A DNA stretch of 42,093 nt from positions 1-42,093 of the forward strand of contig CANTDZ010000011.1 in NCBI GenBank assembly GCA_947652665.1, read 5' to 3'. The notes under the pieces were generated by a model. The model saw only the letters and a program-made list of their open reading frames with translations, was not told the DNA's origin and ran no database searches. Position numbers and translations under genes: made by a program. Origin of the DNA: an uncultured Clostridia bacterium (GTDB lineage Bacteria > Bacillota > Clostridia > Oscillospirales > Acutalibacteraceae). This document shows, piece by piece, positions 1 through 7,791 of this stretch (within the stretch, counting starts at the first letter, position 1; each line of letters begins with the position of its first letter).

Positions 1-32
1 CCCTATACCCGGCAACGGAAAGGGGGATTTTG

Positions 33-143
33 ATGGATCTAGCGGTTAATTTTATAATTTCTGTCGCTGCAAGTGTAATAGCCAATTACATAAGCAAGCT
101 CCTAGACAGAAAACCGAAGGCTAAAAAGCCTAAAGGGAAGTAA
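33..143 (+). CDS. small single-helix membrane peptide, putative type I toxin (copy A)
   Basis: A 36-residue ORF with ATG start, preceded by AAAGGGGG about 6 nt upstream. The peptide has a short N-terminus, one hydrophobic helix containing SVAASVIANYISKLLD, and a strongly basic lysine-rich tail. It is clearly related to the two peptides at 22971-23060 and 23299-23379, which share the core S-V-x-A-x-x-x-x-x-Y-x-x-K-x-L-D. It converges on an antisense RNA (about 223 to 148, minus strand) across a shared bidirectional terminator. That is the layout of par/Fst-type type I toxin-antitoxin loci. The basic tail is longer than in the other copies. Its own promoter would lie at or beyond the left edge of the window. 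Toxicity is inferred; the coding call rests on the ribosome site, family similarity and conserved architecture. Confidence 0.75.
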   Translation: MDLAVNFIISVAASVIANYISKLLDRKPKAKKPKGK

Positions 144-147
144 GCAA

Positions 148-223
148 AATGAAACCCCGGAGAGTCGCACCTCTCCGGGGTTTCGCTTTAAGGATTTGTG
201 GATTTAGCGGTCCTTTTTATCCT
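148..223 (-). ncRNA. putative antitoxin RNA for toxin A
   Basis: Predicted RNA of about 76 nt from the promoter at 230-258 to the terminator at 152-183. On the plus strand, 192-211 (GGATTTGTGGATTTAGCGGT) is a near copy of 25-46, which covers the toxin ribosome site, ATG and first four codons; there is one substitution and a short difference at the ATG. Because it is transcribed from the minus strand, this RNA can pair with the toxin mRNA's translation start. An AAGGA/TCCTT stem places the pairing sequence in a loop, as in the other copies. Confidence 0.72.
152..183. terminator. bidirectional intrinsic terminator shared by toxin A and its antisense RNA
   Basis: A perfect 13-bp stem (AAACCCCGGAGAG with CTCTCCGGGGTTT) closes a 6-nt loop, with T-rich flanks on both strands. 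The same stem core (AAACCCCGGAGG) ends the cassettes at 22916-22945 and 23238-23267. It is also the only terminator visible downstream of the flavodiiron gene at 267-2057. Confidence 0.85.
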
Positions 224-229
224 GTCAAA

Positions 230-258
230 AGTATAGCACAGACCAATGCAAATTGCAA
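230..258 (-). promoter_or_regulatory. sigma-A promoter of antitoxin RNA A
   Basis: Minus-strand TTGCAA (253-258), 17-nt spacer, TATACT (230-235) with a TGC extension directly before the -10. The -35 hexamer and spacing are the same as in the antitoxin promoters at 22838, 23160 and 23480. Confidence 0.75.
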
Positions 259-266
259 GCCCTACT

Positions 267-2057
267 TTACCCAATAGGCTCGAAATCCGCCACGCCGTGC
301 TTGCACAAGGGGCATACGAAATCATCGGGCAGCTCGTCACCCTCATACACGTATCCGCATACCTTGCACACCCAGCCTTTTTTGCCTTCCAGCTGGGGCT
401 GGGGCTTCACATTGTTCTGATAGTAGGTGTAGGTCATGGTCTCGCTGCTGTTGATGACCCGGGCCTCGGTAACGCTGCAGATGAACATCCCGTGGGTGTC
501 CAAATCTACATACTGCTCTACCTTCAAGGACATAAACGAGTTGATGAACCGGGACAGGAACACCAGCCCGTTATCGGAACGCAGGACCGTCTCGCCCGCA
601 AACTTGTCGGCGGTGCGGCCGCTCTGGAAGCCGAAGTTCTCGAACACGGAGAAGGGGGCGTCCTGGGCGAGGCAGTTGATGTTCATCTTGCCGGTCTGCT
701 GGATGACGTGGTGGGAGTAGTTGTCCTTGTTGATGGTCACCGCGATGCGGTTGGGGGTGTTGGTGACCTGGGTCACGGTGTTGACGATGAGGCCGTTATC
801 CTTCTTGCCGTCGTTGCTGGTGACCACATACAAGCCGTAGCCGATGTTGAACAGGGCAGTCATATCGTGCTTGTCGGCGGTCTCGTCGCGCTGGGCCAGG
901 TAATCCTGGCAGAGCTCGCTGGCCAGGGCCTCCAGCTTCTCGCCGCTCTCGGCGCTGAGGGCGGAACGGATGGTGACGGTGGGTTCGGCGATAGTCAGCT
1001 TCTTGGAGTTTGCGAACATACCCTTCATGACCTTTGCCGCCATGGGGGCCCAGGTGCCGTTCTCGATGAAGGCCACGGTGCGGTTCTGGAAATTGCGCTC
1101 GGTCAGGTGATGGATGAATGTGCGCATGAAGGGGAAGATCTCCGCGTTATAGGTGGTGGTGGCCAGCACCAGCTTGTTGTAGCGGAACGCGTCCTCTACC
1201 GCCTCGGCCAGGTCGCAGCGGGCCAGGTCGAAAACGGAGACCTTGGGGCAGCCCTTCTGGCGCAGCTTTTCGGCAAACTGCTCCACTGCCTTGCGGGTGT
1301 TGCCGTACACGGAGGTGTAAGCGATGACGATGCCCTCGCTCTCGGGCGTGTAGGAAGACCACAGGTCATACAGGTGCAGGTAATGGCCCAGGTTTTCCTT
1401 AAGCACCGGGCCGTGCAGGGGGCAGATCACCTGGATGTCCAGGCCGGCGGCCTTTTTCAGCAGGGCCTGCACCTGGGCGCCGTATTTGCCCACGATACCG
1501 ATGAAGTAGCGGCGGGCCTCGCAGTCCCACTCTTCCTCCACGTCCAGGGCCCCGAACTTGCCGAAGCCGTCGGCGGAGAAGAGCACCTTATCCGTGCTGT
1601 CGTAGGTCACCAGGACTTCCGGCCAGTGCACCATGGGGGCCGCCACAAAGGTAAAGGTGTGCCTGCCCGTGGTAAGGGTGTCGCCCTCGGCCACTACCTG
1701 CTGGCGGTCGGCGAAGTCGGTGCCGAAGAACTGGTTCATCATGGCAAAGGCTTTCTGGCTTGAGACGATGGTCGTGTCCTTATACATCTGCATAAAGCTG
1801 TGGATGCTGGCCGAGTGGTCAGGCTCCATGTGCTGCACGACCAGGTAGTCGGGGGCGCGGTCGCCCAGGGTGTTCTGGAGGTTGTCCAGCCACTGGTGGG
1901 TGAAGCGGGCGTCCACGGTGTCGAATACCACGGTCTTCTCGTCCATGACTACATAGGAATTGTAAGCCATGCCGTTGGGGACCACATACTGGCCTTCAAA
2001 GAGGTCTACCTGATGGTCGTTTACGCCAACGTATCGGATGTCTTTTGTGATTTCCAT
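267..2057 (-). CDS. flavodiiron protein fused to flavin-reductase-like domain and rubredoxin
   Basis: 596 residues. Order: metallo-beta-lactamase-like diiron domain (about 1-245, with HMEPDH at 76-81 and further His/Asp ligands in VHWPEV, ADGFGKFG and CPLHGP); flavodoxin domain (about 247-390, FMN loop in YTSVYGNTRKA); flavin-reductase-like FMN-binding domain (about 400-540); C-terminal rubredoxin (CKVCGY ... CPLCKHG). Proteins of this family reduce O2 to water or NO to N2O in the cytoplasm of anaerobes. The two extra domains suggest that it carries much of its own electron-transfer chain from NAD(P)H or a flavin donor. The ATG has AAAGGAGC upstream and a promoter at 2092-2119. No terminator lies between its stop codon and antitoxin RNA A, so the mRNA probably runs through that RNA. 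O2 versus NO preference cannot be read from sequence. Confidence 0.93.
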   Translation of the reverse strand: MEITKDIRYVGVNDHQVDLFEGQYVVPNGMAYNSYVVMDEKTVVFDTVDARFTHQWLDNLQNTLGDRAPDYLVVQHMEPDHSASIHSFMQMYKDTTIVSSQKAFAMMNQFFGTDFADRQQVVAEGDTLTTGRHTFTFVAAPMVHWPEVLVTYDSTDKVLFSADGFGKFGALDVEEEWDCEARRYFIGIVGKYGAQVQALLKKAAGLDIQVICPLHGPVLKENLGHYLHLYDLWSSYTPESEGIVIAYTSVYGNTRKAVEQFAEKLRQKGCPKVSVFDLARCDLAEAVEDAFRYNKLVLATTTYNAEIFPFMRTFIHHLTERNFQNRTVAFIENGTWAPMAAKVMKGMFANSKKLTIAEPTVTIRSALSAESGEKLEALASELCQDYLAQRDETADKHDMTALFNIGYGLYVVTSNDGKKDNGLIVNTVTQVTNTPNRIAVTINKDNYSHHVIQQTGKMNINCLAQDAPFSVFENFGFQSGRTADKFAGETVLRSDNGLVFLSRFINSFMSLKVEQYVDLDTHGMFICSVTEARVINSSETMTYTYYQNNVKPQPQLEGKKGWVCKVCGYVYEGDELPDDFVCPLCKHGVADFEPIG

Positions 2058-2091
2058 TTGTACGCTCCTTTGGATTTATTTCGCTAGTTGT

Positions 2092-2119
2092 AGTATAGCA
2101 CAAAATGCCCCCGTTGCAA
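2092..2119 (-). promoter_or_regulatory. promoter of the flavodiiron gene
   Basis: Minus-strand TTGCAA (2114-2119), 16-nt spacer, TATACT (2092-2097) with TGTGC before the -10. It lies about 35 nt upstream of the ATG and is back to back with the MFS promoter. Confidence 0.7.
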
Positions 2120-2156
2120 AGGGGATAAATTATTTTGAAAAAATGTGGGGAAGCTC

Positions 2157-2185
2157 TTGACATTCCCGCCAAAATGGGCTCTAAT
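2157..2185 (+). promoter_or_regulatory. promoter of the MFS operon
   Basis: TTGACA (2157-2162), 17-nt spacer, TCTAAT (2180-2185). The predicted transcript starts near 2192, just before the AGGAGAGG ribosome site, and reads MFS, HAD and the TIM-barrel gene. Confidence 0.75.
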
Positions 2186-2220
2186 TAGGGGTAAGATTTC
2201 ATGGAATGAGGAGAGGTATT

Positions 2221-3381
2221 GTGAGAAAGGTTAAGGGCCGTTATTTCTGCTATGTGCTGACGTTCTTTTTCTATTTTATGGCCATGTCGCTGTTTGGGTC
2301 GGTGCTGTCGGTGTACCTGACGGGCATCGGGAAAAGCGCGTCGGAAATGTCGTTCATTATCTCGGCGTCGGGGCTGTTTTCCTTTGCCATGGTCCCGGCG
2401 GTGGGCTACTTAAACGATTTGACCCGCCGCCCCAAGCTCATCAGCGGAATGCTTCTGCTAGGGGTAGGGGTGCTGGGGCTGGTGTTCGCCGTGTGCCGCA
2501 GCACCTGGGCGCTGTTCCTTTTGGACGGCCTTATCATGTCCTTTATCAACTCCCTGATGCCCATCACCGAGCGCATGGCCGGGCAGAGCAAATACCGCTA
2601 CGGCTCCCTGCGGGTGTGGGGGACGCTGGGGTACGCCGTCGGGGCCCAGTGCGCCGGGGTGGCCGTGGAGTTCTTCCCGCCCATGGTGCTGTTTGCGGCC
2701 ATGTTTATTTCCTGCGCGCTGACCATCGTGGGATTTTTGGGCACCGAGGAAAAAGGCGAAGACGAGCCCGCCGAAAAGCCGGGAAAGAAAAAGCTGCCCC
2801 TTTCGTCGCTGGTGCAGAACAAGCAGTTTTTATTATACGTGTTCGTGGCGTTCCTGTTTGCGGGGTGCTCCGGGGTTAACATGAACCTGGCCCCTGTACT
2901 GCTGGGGAGCCTGGGCGTGGCCACGGGCATGGTGGGCACGGTGCTGTTTTTCAGCACGCTCATCGAAATCCCCCTGATCCTGTTTTCCAACAAGTATATG
3001 GATAAATTCTCCGGCAAGGCGCTGATGCTGACCAGCTTTGCGGTCATTACCGTGCAGTTTGTGTTCTACGGCTTCGCCCGGTCGGCGGTGGTCGTGGTGG
3101 CCGTAATGGTGCTCCTGAAGGCCGTAGCCTCCACCCTTTTCCAGATGATCACCCTGAAAATGGTGCGCAACCTCCTGTCCCCGGCCCTGACGACCACGGG
3201 GCTTTCGGTGATAAATTCCCTGAACAGCGTGTCCATTATCCTGCTGCAGAACGCCGGGGGATTCGTCACCGACCGCTGGAATATACAGGTTTTGTACCTG
3301 TGCCTGGCCGTCCTGACCGCTGTCGGGATGCTGCTGGCGCTGCGGCTGCCAGCTTGCAAGGAGGAGAAGGTGTTCTCTTAA
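2221..3381 (+). CDS. major facilitator superfamily transporter
   Basis: About 386 residues with some twelve hydrophobic segments and the cytoplasmic loop after TM2 (YLNDLTRRPK) typical of MFS carriers. A charged central loop (about residues 180-200, rich in K and E) separates the two six-helix halves. GTG at 2221 is chosen because AGGAGAGG (2209-2216) sits just upstream; the earlier in-frame ATG at 2206 would overlap that site. It is first gene of a three-gene operon with a HAD phosphatase and a TIM-barrel protein. No substrate can be assigned; the closest general class is the nucleoside- or sugar-type MFS_1 group. Confidence 0.88.
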   Translation: MRKVKGRYFCYVLTFFFYFMAMSLFGSVLSVYLTGIGKSASEMSFIISASGLFSFAMVPAVGYLNDLTRRPKLISGMLLLGVGVLGLVFAVCRSTWALFLLDGLIMSFINSLMPITERMAGQSKYRYGSLRVWGTLGYAVGAQCAGVAVEFFPPMVLFAAMFISCALTIVGFLGTEEKGEDEPAEKPGKKKLPLSSLVQNKQFLLYVFVAFLFAGCSGVNMNLAPVLLGSLGVATGMVGTVLFFSTLIEIPLILFSNKYMDKFSGKALMLTSFAVITVQFVFYGFARSAVVVVAVMVLLKAVASTLFQMITLKMVRNLLSPALTTTGLSVINSLNSVSIILLQNAGGFVTDRWNIQVLYLCLAVLTAVGMLLALRLPACKEEKVFS

Positions 3382-3409
3382 AATCCAAACAGAGAAGGAG
3401 AGATTTTCT

Positions 3410-4111
3410 ATGTACCGCTGTGCCCTTTTTGACATCGACAACACATTGCTGCTAAAAAAGCCAACCATCGCGGAAAAGGTCTTCGAGCTTGCCGTGCAGC
3501 AAAAGCCCCATCTGCAAATGGATGACGTGGAAAAAGCCTATGCCGCCAGCGAACTTTGGCAGGGGAAACAGATTCAAAAGGAAAATGAGACGGGCGTCCG
3601 CATGGACGATGAGGAATACCTCCAAAATGTTGCCGCCGTATACAGCCGCTCCCTGGAGCTGGACGGGGAAACCTGTGCAAAGCTCTCCAGCCTGTTCGGG
3701 CAGGATTATAAAAAAGAGTACCAGCTTATGCCCGGCACCCGCGAGCTTTTGCCCCTGCTGAAGGGGAAAGGGGTAAAGCTGGGCATTGTAAGTAACAACC
3801 ACAGCGGTGTGCGCCAAGTGCTGGCGGATATGGGCATCGCGGATTTTTTCGAGTGTATCGTAATCTCGGAAGAAGTCGGCCTCTACAAGCCCGACCCGCA
3901 GATCCTGCAGCTGGCCTGCGAAAAGCTGGGCGTCCCCTGCGCGGGGAGCGTCTATGTAGGCGACCACCCCTTTGACGTGCTGTGCGCCCACTCCGCCGGG
4001 ATGGAGGCCGTTTGGCTGCCGGCAAACCGTTTCATGGAAATCCCGGACTTTATCAGCGCGCCCGAATATACGATTTCTTCCCTTGCAGAAGCAGAAAAAA
4101 TATTATTATAA
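3410..4111 (+). CDS. HAD-superfamily hydrolase (subfamily IA, phosphatase-like)
   Basis: 233 residues. Motif I is FDIDNTLL near the N-terminus with both catalytic aspartates. An alpha-helical cap follows, then motif II (IVSNNHSG), the motif III lysine region (SEEVGLYKPDP) and motif IV (VGDHPFDVLCA). This is the pattern of small-molecule phosphatases such as phosphoglycolate phosphatase and YjjG-type nucleotidases. The cytoplasmic enzyme probably dephosphorylates a small metabolite. It starts 28 nt after the MFS stop behind AAGGAGAG and is followed 19 nt later by the TIM-barrel gene, so the three are likely co-transcribed. The substrate is not predictable. Confidence 0.9.
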   Translation: MYRCALFDIDNTLLLKKPTIAEKVFELAVQQKPHLQMDDVEKAYAASELWQGKQIQKENETGVRMDDEEYLQNVAAVYSRSLELDGETCAKLSSLFGQDYKKEYQLMPGTRELLPLLKGKGVKLGIVSNNHSGVRQVLADMGIADFFECIVISEEVGLYKPDPQILQLACEKLGVPCAGSVYVGDHPFDVLCAHSAGMEAVWLPANRFMEIPDFISAPEYTISSLAEAEKILL

Positions 4112-4130
4112 GTTGAAAGGAGCTAACCCC

Positions 4131-4982
4131 ATGGAAAAACAATTCCCCCGCACCCAAGTAGAAAACATATCCCTTTCCCGTATGCTCATCGGCACCAACT
4201 GGCTGCTGGGCTGGAGCCACACCAGCGTGTCGGCCGACGAGATGATCAAGCGCCGCTACGACAGCGCCCAGGCCTTCAAGCCCGTGCTGGAGGCTTACCT
4301 GCGCCACGGCGTGGACAGCATCATGGCGCCCTTCGGGCTGTCGCCGGAGCTGACCCGGGCCGTCAAGGAAACCGAGCAGCATATGGGACAGGAGATCATC
4401 ATGATCGACACCCCCCACCTGAACGTTTCGGACTCCAAGGAGGCCCGCCAGGAGGCCCAGCGCATGGTGAAGGAATCGGCCCAACGGGGCGCGAAGCTGT
4501 GCCTCATCCACCATTCTAAGGCCGAATCCCTGGTGAACAAGGACCTGGGCCAGATCGTCCGCCTGGACGACTACACCAAAATGATCCGCGACGCCGGCAT
4601 GGTGCCCGGCCTTTCAGCCCATATGCCCGAGCTCATCGTCTACTCCGACAAAAACGGCTACGACGTCCAGACCTACATCCAAATCTTCAACTGCATGGGC
4701 TTTTTGATGCAGGTGGAGATCGAGACCGTGGCCTCCATCATCCACAACGCCAAAAAGCCCGTCATGACCATCAAGTCCATGGCCGCCGGACGCTGCACGC
4801 CCTACGTGGGCCTGACCTTCTCCTGGAACGCCATCCGCGAAAAGGATATGGTAACGGTCGGCGCGTTCTCCGCCCAGGAGGCCGAGGAGGACATCGAAAT
4901 CTCCCTGGCCGCCCTGGAGCACCGCTTCCCGGACATGGAAAAGCGCTCAAGCCCGGTGCAGAACCAGGCGGCGTTCGGATAA
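4131..4982 (+). CDS. conserved TIM-barrel-like protein of unknown function
   Basis: 283 residues, no signal peptide or membrane segment. Alternating strand/helix pattern with an N-terminal LSRMLIGTNWLLG, a central LCLIHHSKAES and a C-terminal MTIKSMAAGRCTP segment, resembling aldolase/aldo-keto-type (beta-alpha)8 barrels. No specific family could be named. The ATG at 4131 is preferred over longer in-frame starts because AAAGGAG lies 8-14 nt upstream and the upstream extension would overlap the HAD gene. Third gene of the MFS operon, so it may act on the same metabolite as the transporter and phosphatase. Conserved His and Lys residues make an enzyme likely, but that is inference. Confidence 0.8.
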   Translation: MEKQFPRTQVENISLSRMLIGTNWLLGWSHTSVSADEMIKRRYDSAQAFKPVLEAYLRHGVDSIMAPFGLSPELTRAVKETEQHMGQEIIMIDTPHLNVSDSKEARQEAQRMVKESAQRGAKLCLIHHSKAESLVNKDLGQIVRLDDYTKMIRDAGMVPGLSAHMPELIVYSDKNGYDVQTYIQIFNCMGFLMQVEIETVASIIHNAKKPVMTIKSMAAGRCTPYVGLTFSWNAIREKDMVTVGAFSAQEAEEDIEISLAALEHRFPDMEKRSSPVQNQAAFG

Positions 4983-4992
4983 CCCAAAACAA

Positions 4993-5022
4993 AAATGCCT
5001 GCCACTCACGGCAGGCATTTTT
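4993..5022. terminator. bidirectional terminator between convergent genes
   Basis: Perfect 11-bp stem AAATGCCTGCC / GGCAGGCATTT with a 6-nt loop and A/T tracts on both sides. It ends the MFS operon on the plus strand and the lipid kinase operon on the minus strand. Confidence 0.9.
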
Positions 5023-5026
5023 CATT

Positions 5027-5911
5027 TTACCAGTAAAGCTCCAGGCCGCTTTGCACGATCTCGATCTCCACCTTTTCGCCCCCAGCATAATACTCGCCGT
5101 CCAGCGACCAGGGCATGGGCTCCTTGCAGGTGAACACCGCGCCCTTAGTGTGCACAAAGGTGATAAGCTCCTCGTCCGCCTTGCCGCTCATGAGCGCCAG
5201 CAGGATGCGGTTGAGCTCGTGGAGGCTCTTGGGCTTCTTTACCAGGCTCAGCTCGAACAGGCCGTCGCAGGGGTCCACCTTCTCCGGGTCTAATTTAATC
5301 ACGCCCCCCAGCGAGGTGGAGTTGCTCAGCCCGCCATACAGGTATTCGCCCTCATACACGCCGCCCTCCGCGGTCTCCACCCGGGCCTCGTAGGACTGCA
5401 GGGTGGGCAGCTCCTTTATGCCCTCTATCACATACGCCAAATGCCCCAGCGAATTTTTCAGGCTCTGGGTCGTGTTATAAGACGACTGCGTAAACGCCCC
5501 GAAGGACGCTACATAAATAAAGCTGCGCCCGTTCAGCCGCCCCAGGTCTATCCCCCTGGGCGCCCCCATGGCGATAAAGGAGGCCGCCTTCACCGGCTCC
5601 TTGGGCAGGCCCAGGAAGCTGGCAAAATCGTTGGTGGTGCCCGCCGGTATATACCCCAACGGCCGCAGGCACCCCTCTTTTTGCAGCAGGTCTACCGTGT
5701 CGCTCAGCGTGCCGTCGCCCCCGCAGACCACAAGCCGGTCCGGGGACTTCCCCGCCGCGTCGCGCACGGCCTGCTCCCCCTGCTCCTTGGACTCCGTCTC
5801 GACGACCTCCACCTGGCCGCCTCCCGCAGCGAACACTTCCCGTATCTTTTCCACTTCCCGCAGGATGCCCTGCTTCCCTGCGTTGGCATTCACCAATACG
5901 ATCGTTTTCAT
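5027..5911 (-). CDS. diacylglycerol/lipid kinase family protein (YegS/DagK type)
   Basis: 294 residues. N-terminal nucleotide-binding signature VNANAGK, the kinase loop VVCGGDGTLSD, and IPAGTTNDFA, which matches the GTxND motif of the YegS/BmrU/DgkB family. The C-terminal half is the usual beta-rich lipid-binding domain ending in the SLDGEY motif. It transfers phosphate from ATP to a lipid such as diacylglycerol at the inner face of the membrane. The ATG follows GGAGG by 8 nt, 17 nt after the ABC exporter stop, so it is probably the last gene of that operon. The exact lipid is unknown. Confidence 0.9.
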   Translation of the reverse strand: MKTIVLVNANAGKQGILREVEKIREVFAAGGGQVEVVETESKEQGEQAVRDAAGKSPDRLVVCGGDGTLSDTVDLLQKEGCLRPLGYIPAGTTNDFASFLGLPKEPVKAASFIAMGAPRGIDLGRLNGRSFIYVASFGAFTQSSYNTTQSLKNSLGHLAYVIEGIKELPTLQSYEARVETAEGGVYEGEYLYGGLSNSTSLGGVIKLDPEKVDPCDGLFELSLVKKPKSLHELNRILLALMSGKADEELITFVHTKGAVFTCKEPMPWSLDGEYYAGGEKVEIEIVQSGLELYW

Positions 5912-5928
5912 AAATTGCCTCCTTCCAT

Positions 5929-7791
5929 TCAGGACGCCTCGGCCCCTTCGAACTGGCTCCTATAAAGCTGCGCGTAGAACCCGTCCTGCTCCATCAATTC
6001 CGCATGGGTGCCCTGCTCTACAATGTCGCCGTCCTTCATGCACAAAATCAGGTCGGCATTGCGGATGGTGGACAGCCGGTGTGCAATGATAAAGCTGGTG
6101 CGGCCCTCCATTAAATTGTCCATGGCCCGCTGGAGAAGCACCTCCGTGCGGGTGTCTACCGAGCTGGTGGCTTCGTCCAAAATCATGACCTTCGGGTCGG
6201 CCAAAATGGCCCGGGCAATGGTGAGAAGCTGCTTCTGCCCCTGGGACACGTTGGAGCCGTCCTCCGAGAGCACCATGTTATAGCCGCCCGGCAGCGTATG
6301 GATGAAGTGGTCGGCCTGGGCCGCCTTGGCTGCCGCTATGACCTCCTCGTCCGTGGCATCCAGCCGCCCGTACCGTATATTCTCCAGGATGCTGGCGTTA
6401 TACAGCCAGGCGTCCTGCAGCACCATGCCGAACTCCGTGCGCAGATCCTCCCGGCCGAAATCCGTAACCGGGTGGCCGTCCAGGGTGATCTCCCCGCCGT
6501 CCACGTCGTGGAAGCGCATCAGGAGCTTTACCATGGTGGTCTTCCCCGCGCCTGTGGGGCCTACGATGGCCACCTTCTGCCCCGCCTGTACCTGGGCCGA
6601 GAAATCCTTAATGACCGGCTCCTCCGGCCCATTGTAGCCAAAGCGCACATGGTGAAAGCCGATAGCCCCTTGTATGTCCTCGTTGGCCATAAGAGCCTTG
6701 GGCTCGCCGTCCTCTTCCTCCTGGCCGCCCAGGAACTCAAAGATGCGCTCGGCGGCGGCTACGGTCATTTGCAGCTGATTGGAAATATTGGCCAGCTGCA
6801 TCACCGGCTGGGTAAAGCTGCGCACATACTGAATGAACGCCTGTATGCCGCCGATGGTCATGGTGCCTCCCGCTGCCATAGCCGCGCCCACAATGCACAC
6901 CGCCACATAGCCCAGATTGCCCACAAAGCCCATCACCGGCTGCATGAGTCCGGAAAGGAAGTTGGCCTTCCACCCAGCCTCAAAGAGCTTCTGATTTTCC
7001 GCGTCAAAATCGGCGGTGGCCTGCTGTTCGCGGCCAAAGGCCTTTACCACCAGATGTCCGCCGTACATTTCCTCCACCTGGCCGTTGACCCGGCCCAGGT
7101 ACTCCTGCTGGCCCCGGAAGTGCCGCTGGGAAATCTGCACGATGCCCAGCACGAACCCAAAGGACACCGGCAGCACGCACAGCGCCACCAGGGTCAGCTG
7201 CCAGCTTATGGTGAGCATCAGTGCCAGCACGCCCACCATGGTGCAGAAGGACGTGATGATCTGCGTAATGCTTTGGGACAGCGTGCCCGACAGGGTATCC
7301 ACGTCGTTTGTCATGCGGGAGAGCACGTCGCCGTGGGTGGTCTTGTGGAAATAGGACAGGGGCAGGCGGTTGATTTTAGCGGTCACCGCGCCGCGCAGGT
7401 TAAAGGCCACCTTGGTGGACACCCCCGCCATGATATGTCCCTGCAAATAGGAGAACCCGGCGCTTACCAGGTACAAGCCGCCCAGAGCCAGCAGAACCTT
7501 TCCAATATATCCAAAGTCGATGCCTTCCCCGGCGCCCGTCACCGCGCGCATAAGCCCCGAGGCCAGCTCGTCGGTGGCCAGAGCCAGCACCTTGGGCCCA
7601 GCGATGGTGAACACGGTTGACGCCGCTGCAAAGAGCATCACCAGCACAATCTGCCAGCGGAAGGGCTTCAGGTACCGCAAAAGCTCGCCGCCGCTGCGCT
7701 TGAAATCCTTGGCTTTTTCCCCAGCGCCCATGGGTCCCCGGCCGTGAGGGCCATGGGGGCGGCGGGGGGCCGCTGTCTGCTTTTCGCTCAT
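5929..7791 (-). CDS. ABC exporter half-transporter, catalytic partner of pair 1
   Basis: 620 residues: a Gly/Pro/His-rich cytoplasmic N-terminus (about 1-25), six-helix type-1 exporter membrane domain, and a C-terminal nucleotide-binding domain. Walker A is GPTGAGKTT, Walker B is VMILDEATSSVD with the catalytic glutamate, and the signature is non-canonical (VSQGQ). It overlaps the stop of the 918-residue partner by 4 nt (ATGA), so the two are translationally coupled. The partner has a degenerate Walker B and a canonical signature. This complementary asymmetry is known from heterodimeric exporters such as TM287/288 and BmrCD. Export of a drug, peptide or lipid is likely; the substrate is unknown. 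Confidence 0.93.
   Translation of the reverse strand: MSEKQTAAPRRPHGPHGRGPMGAGEKAKDFKRSGGELLRYLKPFRWQIVLVMLFAAASTVFTIAGPKVLALATDELASGLMRAVTGAGEGIDFGYIGKVLLALGGLYLVSAGFSYLQGHIMAGVSTKVAFNLRGAVTAKINRLPLSYFHKTTHGDVLSRMTNDVDTLSGTLSQSITQIITSFCTMVGVLALMLTISWQLTLVALCVLPVSFGFVLGIVQISQRHFRGQQEYLGRVNGQVEEMYGGHLVVKAFGREQQATADFDAENQKLFEAGWKANFLSGLMQPVMGFVGNLGYVAVCIVGAAMAAGGTMTIGGIQAFIQYVRSFTQPVMQLANISNQLQMTVAAAERIFEFLGGQEEEDGEPKALMANEDIQGAIGFHHVRFGYNGPEEPVIKDFSAQVQAGQKVAIVGPTGAGKTTMVKLLMRFHDVDGGEITLDGHPVTDFGREDLRTEFGMVLQDAWLYNASILENIRYGRLDATDEEVIAAAKAAQADHFIHTLPGGYNMVLSEDGSNVSQGQKQLLTIARAILADPKVMILDEATSSVDTRTEVLLQRAMDNLMEGRTSFIIAHRLSTIRNADLILCMKDGDIVEQGTHAELMEQDGFYAQLYRSQFEGAEAS

Noticed and set aside
1919-1926. 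Further Spo0A-like 7-mers (for example about 1919 and 16683)
   Set aside because: They lie inside coding regions, away from promoters, and about five 7-mer matches are expected by chance in a window of this length counting both strands.
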